DNA of 64,000 bases from Polytrichum commune. Lineage: Eukaryota; Streptophyta; Polytrichopsida; Polytrichales; Polytrichaceae. The number at the start of each line of letters is the position of its first letter. Position 1 is the first letter of the stretch. Below are positions 53,604 to 64,000 of this stretch, in pieces. The stretch lies in assembly GCA_950295325.1 (NCBI GenBank), contig OX485808.1, positions 37,719,180 to 37,783,179 on the forward strand. Direction: 5' to 3'. A model generated the notes under the pieces. That model worked only from the letters and a program-made list of their open reading frames with translations, had not been told where the DNA came from and made no database searches. The translations under genes and the position numbers were made by a program.

Positions 53604-56017
53604 TCCACATTTTTCCTCATTTTTCCGGGTGGAATTTGGGTCCGCCGCACGGGCTCAGGCGGGGAGGACGAGGGTTCCAATATTTTTTTTCCCACCGGGC
53701 ATTTGGGGGCGGAGTGGGAGCTGGTGAATCATCGCGCCTTGCTTGCGTGCTCCTTCCTTGCGATATTGGCAGAGCCGGCTCAAATTGTTCGCAGTAGTAG
53801 TTTCTGCGATTTTCTTGGCAGTTGTTGTGGTTTCTTTGCGGTTTTTTTTTTGGCTGTGGAGGGGCGAGGGAGAGAGACGGCTGTGGCTGTGTTGTGGCGG
53901 TGCTTGGAAGTTGTGGCTATGTCGATTCCAGTCGCGCATGCAACTCGACACCCTTGCGGGTAAGGCTGTTGTTTTCCAACCCTAATTTGCAATCACTTAA
54001 TTATGTTTTGGTTCATGGGGGAAGGGAGGGCGAATGAATGAGTGGGTGGGATTTCGAACCTGGGTCGCTGCCTATGGGGCTGCTGTCGCCTTAGCCCTTT
54101 CCATTAACCTCGTTCTAATATTATCTGAACCCTAATTGTTGTCGCATTTTGTACGGAATCGACCCTCGGATTTGGTCAAGCTCAAGATGCATGGCTTGAG
54201 CTTCCTGAATTTTGACACTCCATTGGACGAGTGGGCATGGAACGGGAAAAATTCGTGACCATCTTTGGGGTGGAGTTTCATATATGTGGATAATGTCCGA
54301 GTGCTAATGTAGTAAGTCCATTCAGGAGTGCGTTCAGGTCTCCGTCTGCCTCTCCTTTATTGTCTCCTTCTTCCCGTTTTAATGATCATATTTAGTCCTA
54401 CTTTGGTGTGTGTAGTAATTGCACGGAGAAACTGCTGTGTACTTTGACACCGAGTCTGGAGTTTCATTGTGTGCTACCTAACTCCACGTTTTGTATAATT
54501 CCAGTCGTGATATCCTTGGGATCAACTGTTTTCGAGTGGATAGCTGCTGAACCTGATCGAGGGGTTCAAATTTACTAACAGTACCTTAATTGTTTAGAGT
54601 ATGCATGCCCGTTCTGTTCAGCCATGGTATAAGTATGATCTTTTGCATGACTACGATCAGCGGTTTTGAATTGAAGTGAATTTTTTTTGGATGTGAAATA
54701 TGGTCAAGGGGGTTAGGGTTTTGACCCCATGCTGAACTAATCCAAAGATGCACCTTTCTTCATACTGCACCACGAGGTTTTTGTTGAGGTGTTCTTTTCA
54801 AATGAGATGTCAGCGAGGCTTTGGTTTGTCATGCATGTCTCCATAGGATCTTAGTTCAAGAAGCACATGACTCTATGTTGTTGGGAGGGTATCGACATTG
54901 TATAATATATTGATTGATTACTAGCTGCTCAACTTCGGAATCAGGTTTTGCAGACGGTGATTGCGTTGTGGATCTTGTTTCTGTCCTTACAATGTCTGGT
55001 AACAAGCGTTGCTACTTTACTCAGATTTGTGTGTTCTTGGCAGCGATTTTAGACAAATATTGTCATGTGTACGGACATTCTTGGAAAATTATAGAGTATA
55101 TATGAGGTACTGGTGTTCAGGGTTTAGGATTTCTGATATTAATGGTGAGGTCTGCTAACCTATTGTGATTAACCTGGTCATATTTATATGTGCCTAGACA
55201 CCTGAATGCAGCTTTGTAACTGCATAACCTCTCTTGAATGTAGGCTCTCTCTGAAGAGGTGTGGTCCAAGTGCATCAATTATTTCAAACGTTCTGCAGTG
55301 GAATATGAAATGAAGCTCGTGTTATGTCATCTCCGTGGTCTTGCATGTCTCTCGTATCATGGATTCTATCTTAGCTCATTGTCTAGCATGGCAACTTTTG
55401 CAAGGGTTTAAGAGCACATGAAAATTTTGCATCATTGTAAGCCTGTTCTCTTCATGTGCAGATGGCAATGCTTGGCATATTAGACCAGTATACCCGGAGT
55501 TCCAACTTAATTCATCCGTTGATCTTCATCAGACTTACATGAAGGGCACTGGAGTGCAAAAATGTACTGAACGAAATCTCTCAGTGGGAATGTGCGGCAA
55601 TGTTAGGGCTCCCAGCTGTTTAGATGTAGGGTTATTAACAAGTTCTCCTTGTGGTAACCGTCAGTTTCTCCATTAGTCATATCAAAGGATGTAGTGGGCT
55701 TTTCATTTTTCCTCCGATCCTCTACTTTCTTTTTCAACCTTTATTTCCGTGGGGGATTCTGTTTCAGTTTTAACCTGGTTTTAGTCCACATTCCTAGTGT
55801 GTTCTTGGAGCTGTTCTTTTGTATACATACCCTTCCTTTTTGTGTCCTTTTAGTGGAACTAGAAATCTGACCTAGCTTATTTAGAGGGTGGCTTGAGTGG
55901 TACGATTGGAGTAAGATAAAACGACATCAGAGTCTCTTCTTCCTATCATGTGCCTTCTCTCCTCAGGATTATCATAGACTGATCTGCTCTTCATGATAAG
56001 TCTTTTTTTTGACAAGG

Positions 56018-59000
56018 ATGGGGATGGCTAGTCAAAATCCAGCAGCCGCCATGTCTGCGTCAAAGTTAATGCAAAGACATGATTATGAAAGTCCTCTAGA
56101 TTTTGAGAAGGAGTTGCAACAGTCATTTAGCAGCCTTCATACTCTACTTACTCCTCCACTCAACCTCTCACACTCATCTGCAAACAATCCTCAGCTCCCA
56201 CATGCACTTTTGTACGCAATTCTTACCAACCCAGTTTCTACTGCTTCTTCCTACCTGAATCAGCTGACAGCATTGACGTCTGTCACTGGCGATGGGTACA
56301 ACCCTTTTGTCACTCTCCTCCTTCGACTTGTTAACGAATGTTACCCTAAGCTGCTTGACCAGCCGCGAAGTCAAGTGTTATGGCTCCTGAGGCAGCTCAT
56401 CACTTTCAATGCTGCAGATATCGATAATCTCTGTGTGACACTTCTTCGGCAGGTACATTGAAGAATTTAATTTCTGCACTTGTATTCTGGACTCCACGTA
56501 CTATTGTTCTCTTGTGTGTTCGTGGAGCCTGCTCTTGACTTTGTAAATGTGTGTCATCTTGAGGATTACTCCCGATATTAGGTTTGGCACATCATACCTC
56601 TTTTTGTTACTTATGCTACATTCAGTTCGTTCTTTAACCTAAATAACTAGGTTTTCAGCGTCCTTTTAACACTTACACTGATTTCTCTTTTCATCAGGTG
56701 GCTGGTGGAGATTTAAGTTCTGGGAATATATGGCTTGCTACCCAGCTCTTGGAGGTTTTGCAATGTTATGAGCAGTGGCTATTTGAAAAACCTCATCTTT
56801 TCACTATGGCTCTATATACGTATCTTCGGCTTTTGCCTGACCACACGATGGGAAAAAATTTGAATGATCTGAAGCAGAAAGAGATTCTATTCTGCACCAA
56901 AATCCTACGAGAAAAATTTCAGGATTGTCTAATGATAGGGCGGGACCTGATTCGCCTGCTGCAAGATGTTGCTCTCCTTCCTGAGTTTGAGCTCATCTGG
57001 AGAGACTTGTTGACTAATCCTGGCATTTTCAAAGCTCCAGGTTTTACAGATATTGGGCAGCTGTATGGTGCAAGGACACCCACACGATATTTAGCATCTA
57101 GAATAACCCCAGATATGGAAACCCAAATCAAGTTCATGCTTACAAGTGTTAGGATGGGGAACCAACGGAGGTATCAAACATGGTTTGCTCAACGTTACCT
57201 ATTTACCCAAGAAAGTGAAACTTTGGTATGCGACTTGATTCGGTTCATTTGCTGTGTTATTCATCCAACCAATCAAATTTTGCAATCTGATATTGTACCT
57301 CGCTGGGCTATTGTCGGGTGGTTATTAAAGTGCTGTAAGAGCAATCATGTGGAGGCTAATGCTAAGCTAGCTTTATTTTATGACTGGTTATTCTTCATGA
57401 CCAAAACAGACAATATTATGAACATTGAGCCTGCAATCTTACTTATGGTACATTCAATCCCAAAATATGTAGATATGACACACTCCCTTTTGGAGTTTCT
57501 GTTTTTGCTGGTTGAGAATTATGATCCAGGGCGTCAGGACCTGATTCAGAAGGGTGTCACAGCATCTATTGATATTTTGATTGGCAAAGGTGTGGTGCAA
57601 TCATTGAAACCCCTTTCAGCTAGTGGCCTAGTAAATCCTGCTCTTCGTGAGAAGCTAAATTATTACTTTCCAGCCTACTGCAAGCCGGACACAGGAGAAC
57701 CCCCACGAATATTTCGAGCAGATTCGGCACTACAAGATGGAAATTCAGGTGGCAGAGGGGGTTACGTGCCTGTGTCATCTCCTACATCTTCTGGTGGGGT
57801 ATCTTTGGTTGGGGTGGATTCCTCTCGAATTGCTAATTCTGTCCAGGCCTCTGAAACATCTGGAAGCAGTATGGATGAATCAAAGCAGAATGATGTATCA
57901 GAGGTTGCCAGCAGGAAGAGGAGACGTCCAGGTGAATGCTCAACTTTATTCTTTCTTCAGTGTGTTACCGATTCCCCACAAATTCTATGATTTTAACCCA
58001 GGTATTTGATAGGAATTGGGCAAACTGATCAGATGTCTACAGTTGAGCCTGTTGTCTTTTGTGATCCGACGGTTTTAGTAATTTCCTTCTTGGTTCAAAA
58101 GTTCAGAGGTTGTACTTGCTCTCTTTCCAGCCAACGCAAGCATTGTGGCAGGTTGTCAGTTCAATGGCTTTATTGTGTAGGTAGGTGCCATCGTTGGTTG
58201 GATGATAGGAGATTCTAGTGTTGTCCTCCAAGATGGATACATAGGAGACATGGATACTGCTTGATGTTTTACTGGAACACATATTGATACAATTGCTTGC
58301 CCTTTATTGTAATAGGTTCCTCAGAAGCTTTACTTTCAGAAGTTCAGGCGCATGTAGAAGGGCTTGCTGAAGCCTTGACTCAGTCTGAAGAAGCTGCTAT
58401 GATTGCTCTTGAAAAGCTCCTAGTTTCCTTTCTTGCTGCCTCAGATCAGATGAGTAGTGGAAAACTTGCAAAAATTGAGGTGCTACCTAGTTCTGAGGGA
58501 AGCTTGGACTCGCCTGTAGCAAATCAAGGCTCTGAACTGTTTTCAGCATCGTCTTTAGCAGTGCTGAAATTTGCTACTCAAGTTGTAAATATGCTTAAGA
58601 AGGGTGGCTATGAGATCTTTAGGCCACTTACAAAGATACCCATGGAGAAGCCTGATGCTGATGAGACCATGTCTTTGACGTCTACCCTCCTACATTTTTA
58701 TGTAGTCAACAACCATCCTCAATTACGTCAGTTGCTTGTGGCTTGGGATCGGGAAGGCCTTGCAGTTGGTCCAAGGCTCCTGTGCTATGCATCCAGGTAT
58801 GCCCCTTTACTCTGAGCTGTCATTTTCTGTCCTTGAAATGTCTGATTACATGTTAATGAGGAATATTTCTTCAATGTGCAACATGATTGATACTGCGGTG
58901 AATTGATTCTAGATACAGCTATACAACCATACTCTTGGGTCAAACTTACTACCATGTGAACTTTCTCCCTCTAGTTTCTTTGGAGTTATGTAATCGTTGG

Positions 59001-61083
59001 AATTGTGACAGTTACATAACATCTTGTTTCTCCTTGGTTCTTTTAGGCTTGCAGAAGAGAGGGAGGTGTCAGCATCTGCAAATGCTAATTTGAAAACCGT
59101 TACTGGAGGCTCAGAAACAGAAAAACTTAATTCCCATAGCAAATTAGGAGATGAGGGGCCAAAATCTGGGGCTAGCAGCAGTCCCAACGCTGAGGAAGTT
59201 GGGGAGGTTGTGAAAAATTCTGGCAAAATATCCCAGGAACATAGCAAAAATGGGGGTGATGGTTCACCTTTTACTTGGAACCATCGTGTTGTCAGCAACT
59301 CAGTAGAAAAATGTCAGAAATTATGCTCAAAGGAGACAGTCATTGGGACATGTGCAGTTAATGCCTTTAAAGCATATGAAGACTTTCTGCAGCAAATGAG
59401 CAAGGAAGCTCCCATTTCTCAAGCAGGGGACTCGAGCACCCCCCCTAATCACAATTCTGTGGATTCAAGTAGTACAGGAAAAGAAGGAGAAGCTCCTCTT
59501 GTAAAAACAGATACTGTGGACACTGAGGGGGAAAGTCCATATGCTGCTCTTGTTAGACATTTAGAAACTTGTTTTATTTGGAATACGCAGCGGTTGGTGA
59601 GGTTGTTACCCTCGATTTTTCGTTACATTCCACATCTGTCAACTGGAAGAGAGGAGATTGTACTACTTTTAGTTTCAACCGTCGATCCAGTTGATCTCTT
59701 CTCATATGAGTTTCATTTGACAATTGGAGAGTTTGCTGTGATTGGTGGGGAATTAGACTCTTTAGCACATCTTATCAAAGGTTCTTTGACTTGGGATTCA
59801 ATAGAACAACAATTTTTTTGGAGGCTGCTGGTTGCAGAATTTCAGACTTGCCCTCCAGCTGCTGCTGTTCAGGTGAACCTAATGTCTGCACTTCCTCGCT
59901 GCTAGCTGTTGCTTGCTGAATCACTTTGGAAACCTCTGGGGATATTGCTTCTGATAGTATATTTTTTTGAAGTCTCTCTTGGACTACATGGATGAATGAC
60001 AAAGCTCATTCTTCCGGCTATATTTAACTCTAGTATGCCATGTGTGGTAATGACAAAGATTCTTGGATCTTGGTCATGGACTCATTTGCATGATCAGGTC
60101 ATTAACACGGGAACTTGGATCTTGTCTACGACTGTGGCAGGTGGTGGAGTCATGCCTGGCAGTAGTTAATGCAGAAACAAATCTAGATGCTCTGTCAGGC
60201 CTTATCACATTTTTACGATCCCAGGCACCCACAGGAGTTCTTCTGAGTTCAGTTCTGTTCCTTTCCCCTAAATTTGGCCGATTTGTTTCTATGGTAATTA
60301 CTGGATGGATGTCATCTCATTACACATCACTCCTATCCTGCCTACACCAACTAGCTGCAGACAGTTCAGGGAAGGATGGCCATTTTAGGAAGAATGGAGA
60401 TAATGAGAACCATTCTGACACTTCTGTACTACAAAGGTCAGCAGTTCAAGTCAATGTACTCTGATTATTTTTGAGTTAAAACGAGATTTGCATTGTTTTT
60501 TGTTGATAGCATCTGATCAGGGGCAAAGCCAGGATTTTGAACGGGGGGGGGAGGCTGACCTCAGAATGTGGAAATATCCAGTTTATATTTTATTTTCAAA
60601 TTTCAATAGGTGGTCGAATTTGATTATTTATCGAGAGATTTGGATTTGATGCAGACTGTATATGTACTAATATATTAGGACTCAAGAGTAGCCTGTAGGG
60701 GTATATTATATATAGTATGCAGATGTCCGACTTTCCTTCAATGTCAGAGGGGCTGAGCCCTCCCCAGCCCCCCCCCCCCCCCCCCCCGGTGGCTTCACCC
60801 CTGATTCTGATGTAGCAATTCGGTGGATAGCTTGCACAAGTTTAGGATGGGAAGCTGACATTTTCTGAGTTTTGGCAGGACCGAAAGGGTAAATTGTGCA
60901 ACAATGGCAACACTTTTTCATGCTTTTGAGGGTTCAAGAGATGGAAAGATCCCAAAAGATGAAAGGGCTGCTATCTCCAAAGGGGAGATCCATCGTGCTC
61001 TTTTGAAACTCACAGAAAGGGGAGATAGTTGTGAGGTTCAAGGGATAGAACCGACTCTGGAGACAGCTGCTGAAATCATTTAG
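56018..61083 (+). CDS. INTS3: Integrator complex subunit 3 homologue
   Basis: INTS3 is a scaffold subunit of the nuclear Integrator complex, which cleaves snRNA 3' ends and attenuates RNA polymerase II; in animals it also joins the SOSS single-strand-DNA-binding complex. Exons 56017-56452, 56698-57931, 58316-58796, 59047-59872, 60141-60436 and 60879-61083 join in phase: 1158 residues from ATG 56018 (human about 1040). Matching stretches include ALYTYLRLLPDH, GRDLIRLLQDVA, RITPDMETQIKFM, QRRYQTWFAQRYL, DIVPRWAIVGWLLKCC, NAKLALFYDWLFF and IMNIEPAILLMVHS. KRRRPG suggests a nuclear signal, and a Ser-rich disordered stretch follows. An upstream exon (ATG 53919 to donor 53959) would splice in frame and add 14 residues. 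The TAG at 61081 lies only a few bases before a good donor, and further exon-like pieces follow, so the C-terminus is uncertain. Confidence 0.88.
60518..60803. mobile_element. hAT-like MITE, 286 bp, INTS3 intron
   Basis: The left end CAGGGGCAAAGCCAGGATTT and right end GGTGGCTTCACCCCTG form hAT-type terminal inverted repeats (CAGGGG..AGCCA). Flanks catctgat (60510-60517) and attctgat (60804-60811) match at six of eight positions, as expected for an aged 8-bp hAT duplication. The inside includes poly-G near the left end and a 20-bp poly-C near 60768-60787. No transposase; non-autonomous. Confidence 0.85.
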
Positions 61084-61088
61084 TACAG

Positions 61089-62600
61089 GTAAGCTATATA
61101 TTCAACAGTAATTCTATGAAATCTTGGCTGGCAACCTTGTGTCTAACATTCTCCTAGGTGTTTCTGCTCACGCCACATTGAGTTGGTTGCTGTGGTCTTC
61201 TCCAAATTGACATGTTCACATACAAATAAATGCCAATGCTGAAGTGTGTATAAGCCCTCTGTGCTACTTCATTTCTCTGTTTCTTCCTTATCTTCACAGG
61301 TCTCCTTGTTTTGCCACTTTTTTTGGTTGTTCCTTAGTGGCAACCTGTGCTGGCCAATATCATGACTAGGTTCCTCTGGTACTACAGGAATTATGACCAG
61401 GTATTTAAAGGGAATACGTTGGAGTCAGTAGGGATTGTAGCAGAAAGACTGGTCACCTCTATTCATCATGTTGTTGATAGTCTTTAAACTGATCAAAGGT
61501 GTCAGTATGCTCCAAGTTTTGTTTTACTTCTTTGTTGTTTAAATAGAAGAAGCAACTCTGTGTCTCTTGCTATGGTAATTTAGACATTAATAAGCCTATT
61601 GCTTGGTTACCTCTTTCCTCTGTAAGTAAATGTGTTTTCAGTGCTTCCAAGGAGTGTTTATAAAGAATGTGATGAATTTTTTATTAAAAAAATGTTTCTG
61701 CAGCTTCAGAGGTGTTTCATCTGCAAATGTGATTGAGCTGATTCTGGATTTCTGGTGTTCACCCACGAGCATTATGTCCTTGAGCATCTTCGCTACCAAG
61801 GCAGGATCTCACAGTGCAATGGACACAATGAGGGCCAACATGGTTGGCCTCAACCATTGAGCATACAAAGATTTCCTTCGTTCATTGGACTTTTAACTTC
61901 CTTCAAGTATCATCCAGTTTTGTCAAGCTGTCATCTGGCTGCGAGATTGTGGGGTGTTCCATTGCCCAAGGACGCTGAAGAGGAAGTCTAGCAGAGATTC
62001 TCCACATAAAAGCATTCTCAAAGGCAGGGGCGTGCTGTGCATGTGAATGGAATTCATTATAAGAGGAGCAATCTGCACATGTTTTCTGTAGCTGTTCCGG
62101 TATGCTATCACATGTGTACTTTTATTGGTGGTTAAAGTCACGAAGTTTGTGTTTCCAGGAGAATATGACTTGTTTCCCAAAACTATATTGACAGATCTGT
62201 TTATCATTTGAATGAGTAGCTTGACTGCGCTTAAAATTGGAATCTTCAGACAAGACCTTGCACAGTTTTGATTCCAAGGCAATATCTCTGTTTGGAGTTG
62301 CATTCACTTTTATCATTGTGATTCCCTGTGCGTCAATAGATAATAATACTTGTTTGACTTCTGTGCAGGAGTTGCATTCACTTTTATCATTGTGATTCCC
62401 TGTGCGTCAATAGATAATAATACTTGTTTGACTTCTGTGCAGGCTCAACATACAAAATTTTAGAAGATGTGATGAATTTCTGTCTACATGGGGGGGTGCA
62501 ACTCGAGAGTTGAATCATTGTCTGCTCAAGTCAAGGCTGCCATGCACTTATGCTGGATCTAATTTTCTGAAATGTCAGCAACGAGTAAGAAGGGGATTCT
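61089..62600 (+). other. INTS3 3' region: exon-like pieces with splice signals
   Basis: After the stop at 61083 and donor at 61089 (CAG/GTAAGC) come several acceptor-like sites: ttcttccttatcttcacag near 61300, tgttccttag near 61336, a site before 61712, and ctgtgcag at 62361-62368. Some stretches have protein-like composition (WQPVLANIMTRFLWYYRNYD near 61338) but each soon meets a stop. They may be 3' UTR exons, alternative C-termini or eroded coding exons. Confidence 0.4.
62294..62441. repeat. Exact 74-bp tandem duplication containing a splice acceptor-like site
   Basis: Units 62294-62367 and 62368-62441 are identical as far as I can read. Each starts ggagttgcattcacttttat and ends gacttctgtgca. 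Perfect identity implies a recent duplication or an assembly artefact. The end resembles a 3' splice site, so the duplication may offer two alternative acceptors to the INTS3 3' region. Confidence 0.93.
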
Positions 62601-62799
62601 AGTAGGTGATCTCTCAGGGTCCTGTAGGTGATCCTTGACTTCTCGATGTAGGTAGTTGTGGTGGAACGTTGAAGTCTAACTGTGGGCAGATTGTTGGATA
62701 CATCATTGTGATGGAGAGTATCATGATGCGAGTGAATTTTCTGGTCCCCCATTGATGATGGCACAAATGTTGATGCCTGTGGGGAGGCTATTGTGAGTA

Positions 62800-64000
62800 A
62801 TTAGTAGAAACTATGGAACTTTAATCTAGATATTTCTCATGAAAATTTCCCACAATGCTTTTCACAGGTATTTTCTTATATTGTCGGTGTTGTACTAAAG
62901 TGTTCCGTTTGTTAGTCTTGTCTTGTAGTACCTATCTCAGATATTACACATACTAGATCCATTATTTCTTCAACACACTGGTGTCAGAAGGATCTGGCTG
63001 TAGATGTCAAGTATATACATGTATGCCACGTGTTGTTTTATGTGGGATCATTTCAACTCTCGTTAATATTCACTTTGATACACAGTGTATTATAAACCTT
63101 CTAGTGCCACCATGAACTGTTTCAATTTGTGAAAGTCAGCAATGTAGAGTACAGCAAGCACCCCACCCATTGTCTATGTCAGAAGGAGTCAACAGTGTTA
63201 GTTGGGGGGAGTGAAAGAGACATGAATTTGCAGATTTCTATGGGGAGAGGTCGAGGCAATCAAGATCAGGTCAGTTATATGAATTGATGGACTGAATTCG
63301 TGTAAATATCAAGAAACGTTAAACTAATTTAGTGTAAACTACCTAAATACTATGAACAAATTACCAAAATTACCTAAATATTACCAACAAAAGTCAATGC
63401 CAGGATGAGTATATAGGGGCTCTACATGGACATAAGGTAGAGAGGGTGCTTAAACCAACCCTATCTCTAATTTGGCCTATGTTTGGATTCCATTTGGATT
63501 AGTGGTATGCATTATTGGCTTAGCAGATTGGGTGAGTAAATGCAGGGTGACGATGTAAAGTAACACTCCTCTGGGACCTTGTGAACTAAACAACCTCAGT
63601 CTGTGTGTCCAGTGCTGGGGTACGGATTCTTCCGAATGGGTGGACTACACTAAATATGATATCTAGTGTCACTTACTATTTGGAATTACACAATGCTACA
63701 TCTAATTACTGTATATCTCATATTTTGCAACAAACGTTAAGTTTGTTGTTTGGACACTATAGAACATTAATGACTTTACTTGGTAGAGAGTTACATGTAG
63801 TGAGGACAGAGAAGTCATTAAGGTCGAAGCTGGGTTGACAAGAAAGATTCCCCCACTATGAAATCAACCTGGACCCAATCTACCAGCGGGTCAAAAAGCC
63901 TGGCATCGCCTCGGACCTACCAATTCATGTGCCCAATTTGAAGGTGCATTCGAGAAGTGTCCAAACCTCTCTGTTAGGATATCTGTAAAAAGTCGACAGG
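62800..64000. other. Right-edge spacer with family D fragment
   Basis: AT-rich DNA without a recognised gene. A family D copy lies near 63638-63790 ('ctacactaaatatgatatct', 'agtgtcacttac'). Nothing else was identified to the window end. Confidence 0.5.

Noticed and set aside
53262..53797. GC-rich ORFs on both strands at 53.2-53.8 kb
   Set aside because: They arise from low stop frequency in a GC-rich promoter/leader and from the 57-bp repeat. Compositions are Pro/Ser/Arg-biased and both strands are equally open.

Overview
This window is nuclear DNA of a land plant. It carries split genes with GT-AG introns of roughly 90 bp to 2.5 kb, AT-rich spacers, a nuclear gene for a plastid ribosomal protein, a plant-type heavy-metal ATPase and several transposon remnants. 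Modest intron sizes and gene spacing, and an ATPase N-terminus I do not recognise from flowering plants, point to a seedless plant, perhaps a moss or other bryophyte. That last step is inference.

Layout: (1) 2.15-12.6 kb, minus strand: a large Zn/Cd-type P1B ATPase with a Cys/His-rich N-terminal extension and a tail of about 525 residues with six CC pairs. (2) 12.7-17.1 kb: a GC-richer block, a tandem repeat and a possible broken ORF. (3) 17.1-20.6 kb, minus: a small SHG1/BOD1-type protein; its first intron holds a three-copy tandem repeat broken by a 5S rRNA-derived SINE. (4) 25.2-26.8 kb, plus: plastid ribosomal protein uS13c. (5) 29.1-35.1 kb, minus: MUS81, with a second SINE copy in intron 2 and duplicated linker exons. 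(6) 36.6-38.5 kb, plus: a 5'-truncated, decayed non-LTR retrotransposon with RNase H followed by a CCHC knuckle and a restriction-like-endonuclease type C-terminus. (7) 42.3-48.3 kb, plus: mitochondrial succinate dehydrogenase flavoprotein SDH1, 16 exons, 636 residues, every splice phase consistent. (8) 53.3-62.5 kb, plus: Integrator subunit 3, behind a promoter-like block with a duplicated TATA segment.

The genes serve unrelated housekeeping roles (metal export, chromatin or chromosome biology, plastid translation, recombination repair, respiration, snRNA 3' processing), as is normal for a plant chromosome; there is no operon logic. The most unusual material is in the repeats: two copies of a SINE whose head is a 5S rRNA sequence, one with a clean 12-bp target duplication; a LINE combining RNase H with an R2-like C-terminus; a Tourist-like and a hAT-like MITE with recognisable ends; and an inverted-repeat element with another repeat nested inside it. 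All exon boundaries were read by eye from splice signals and reading frame, without transcript data.
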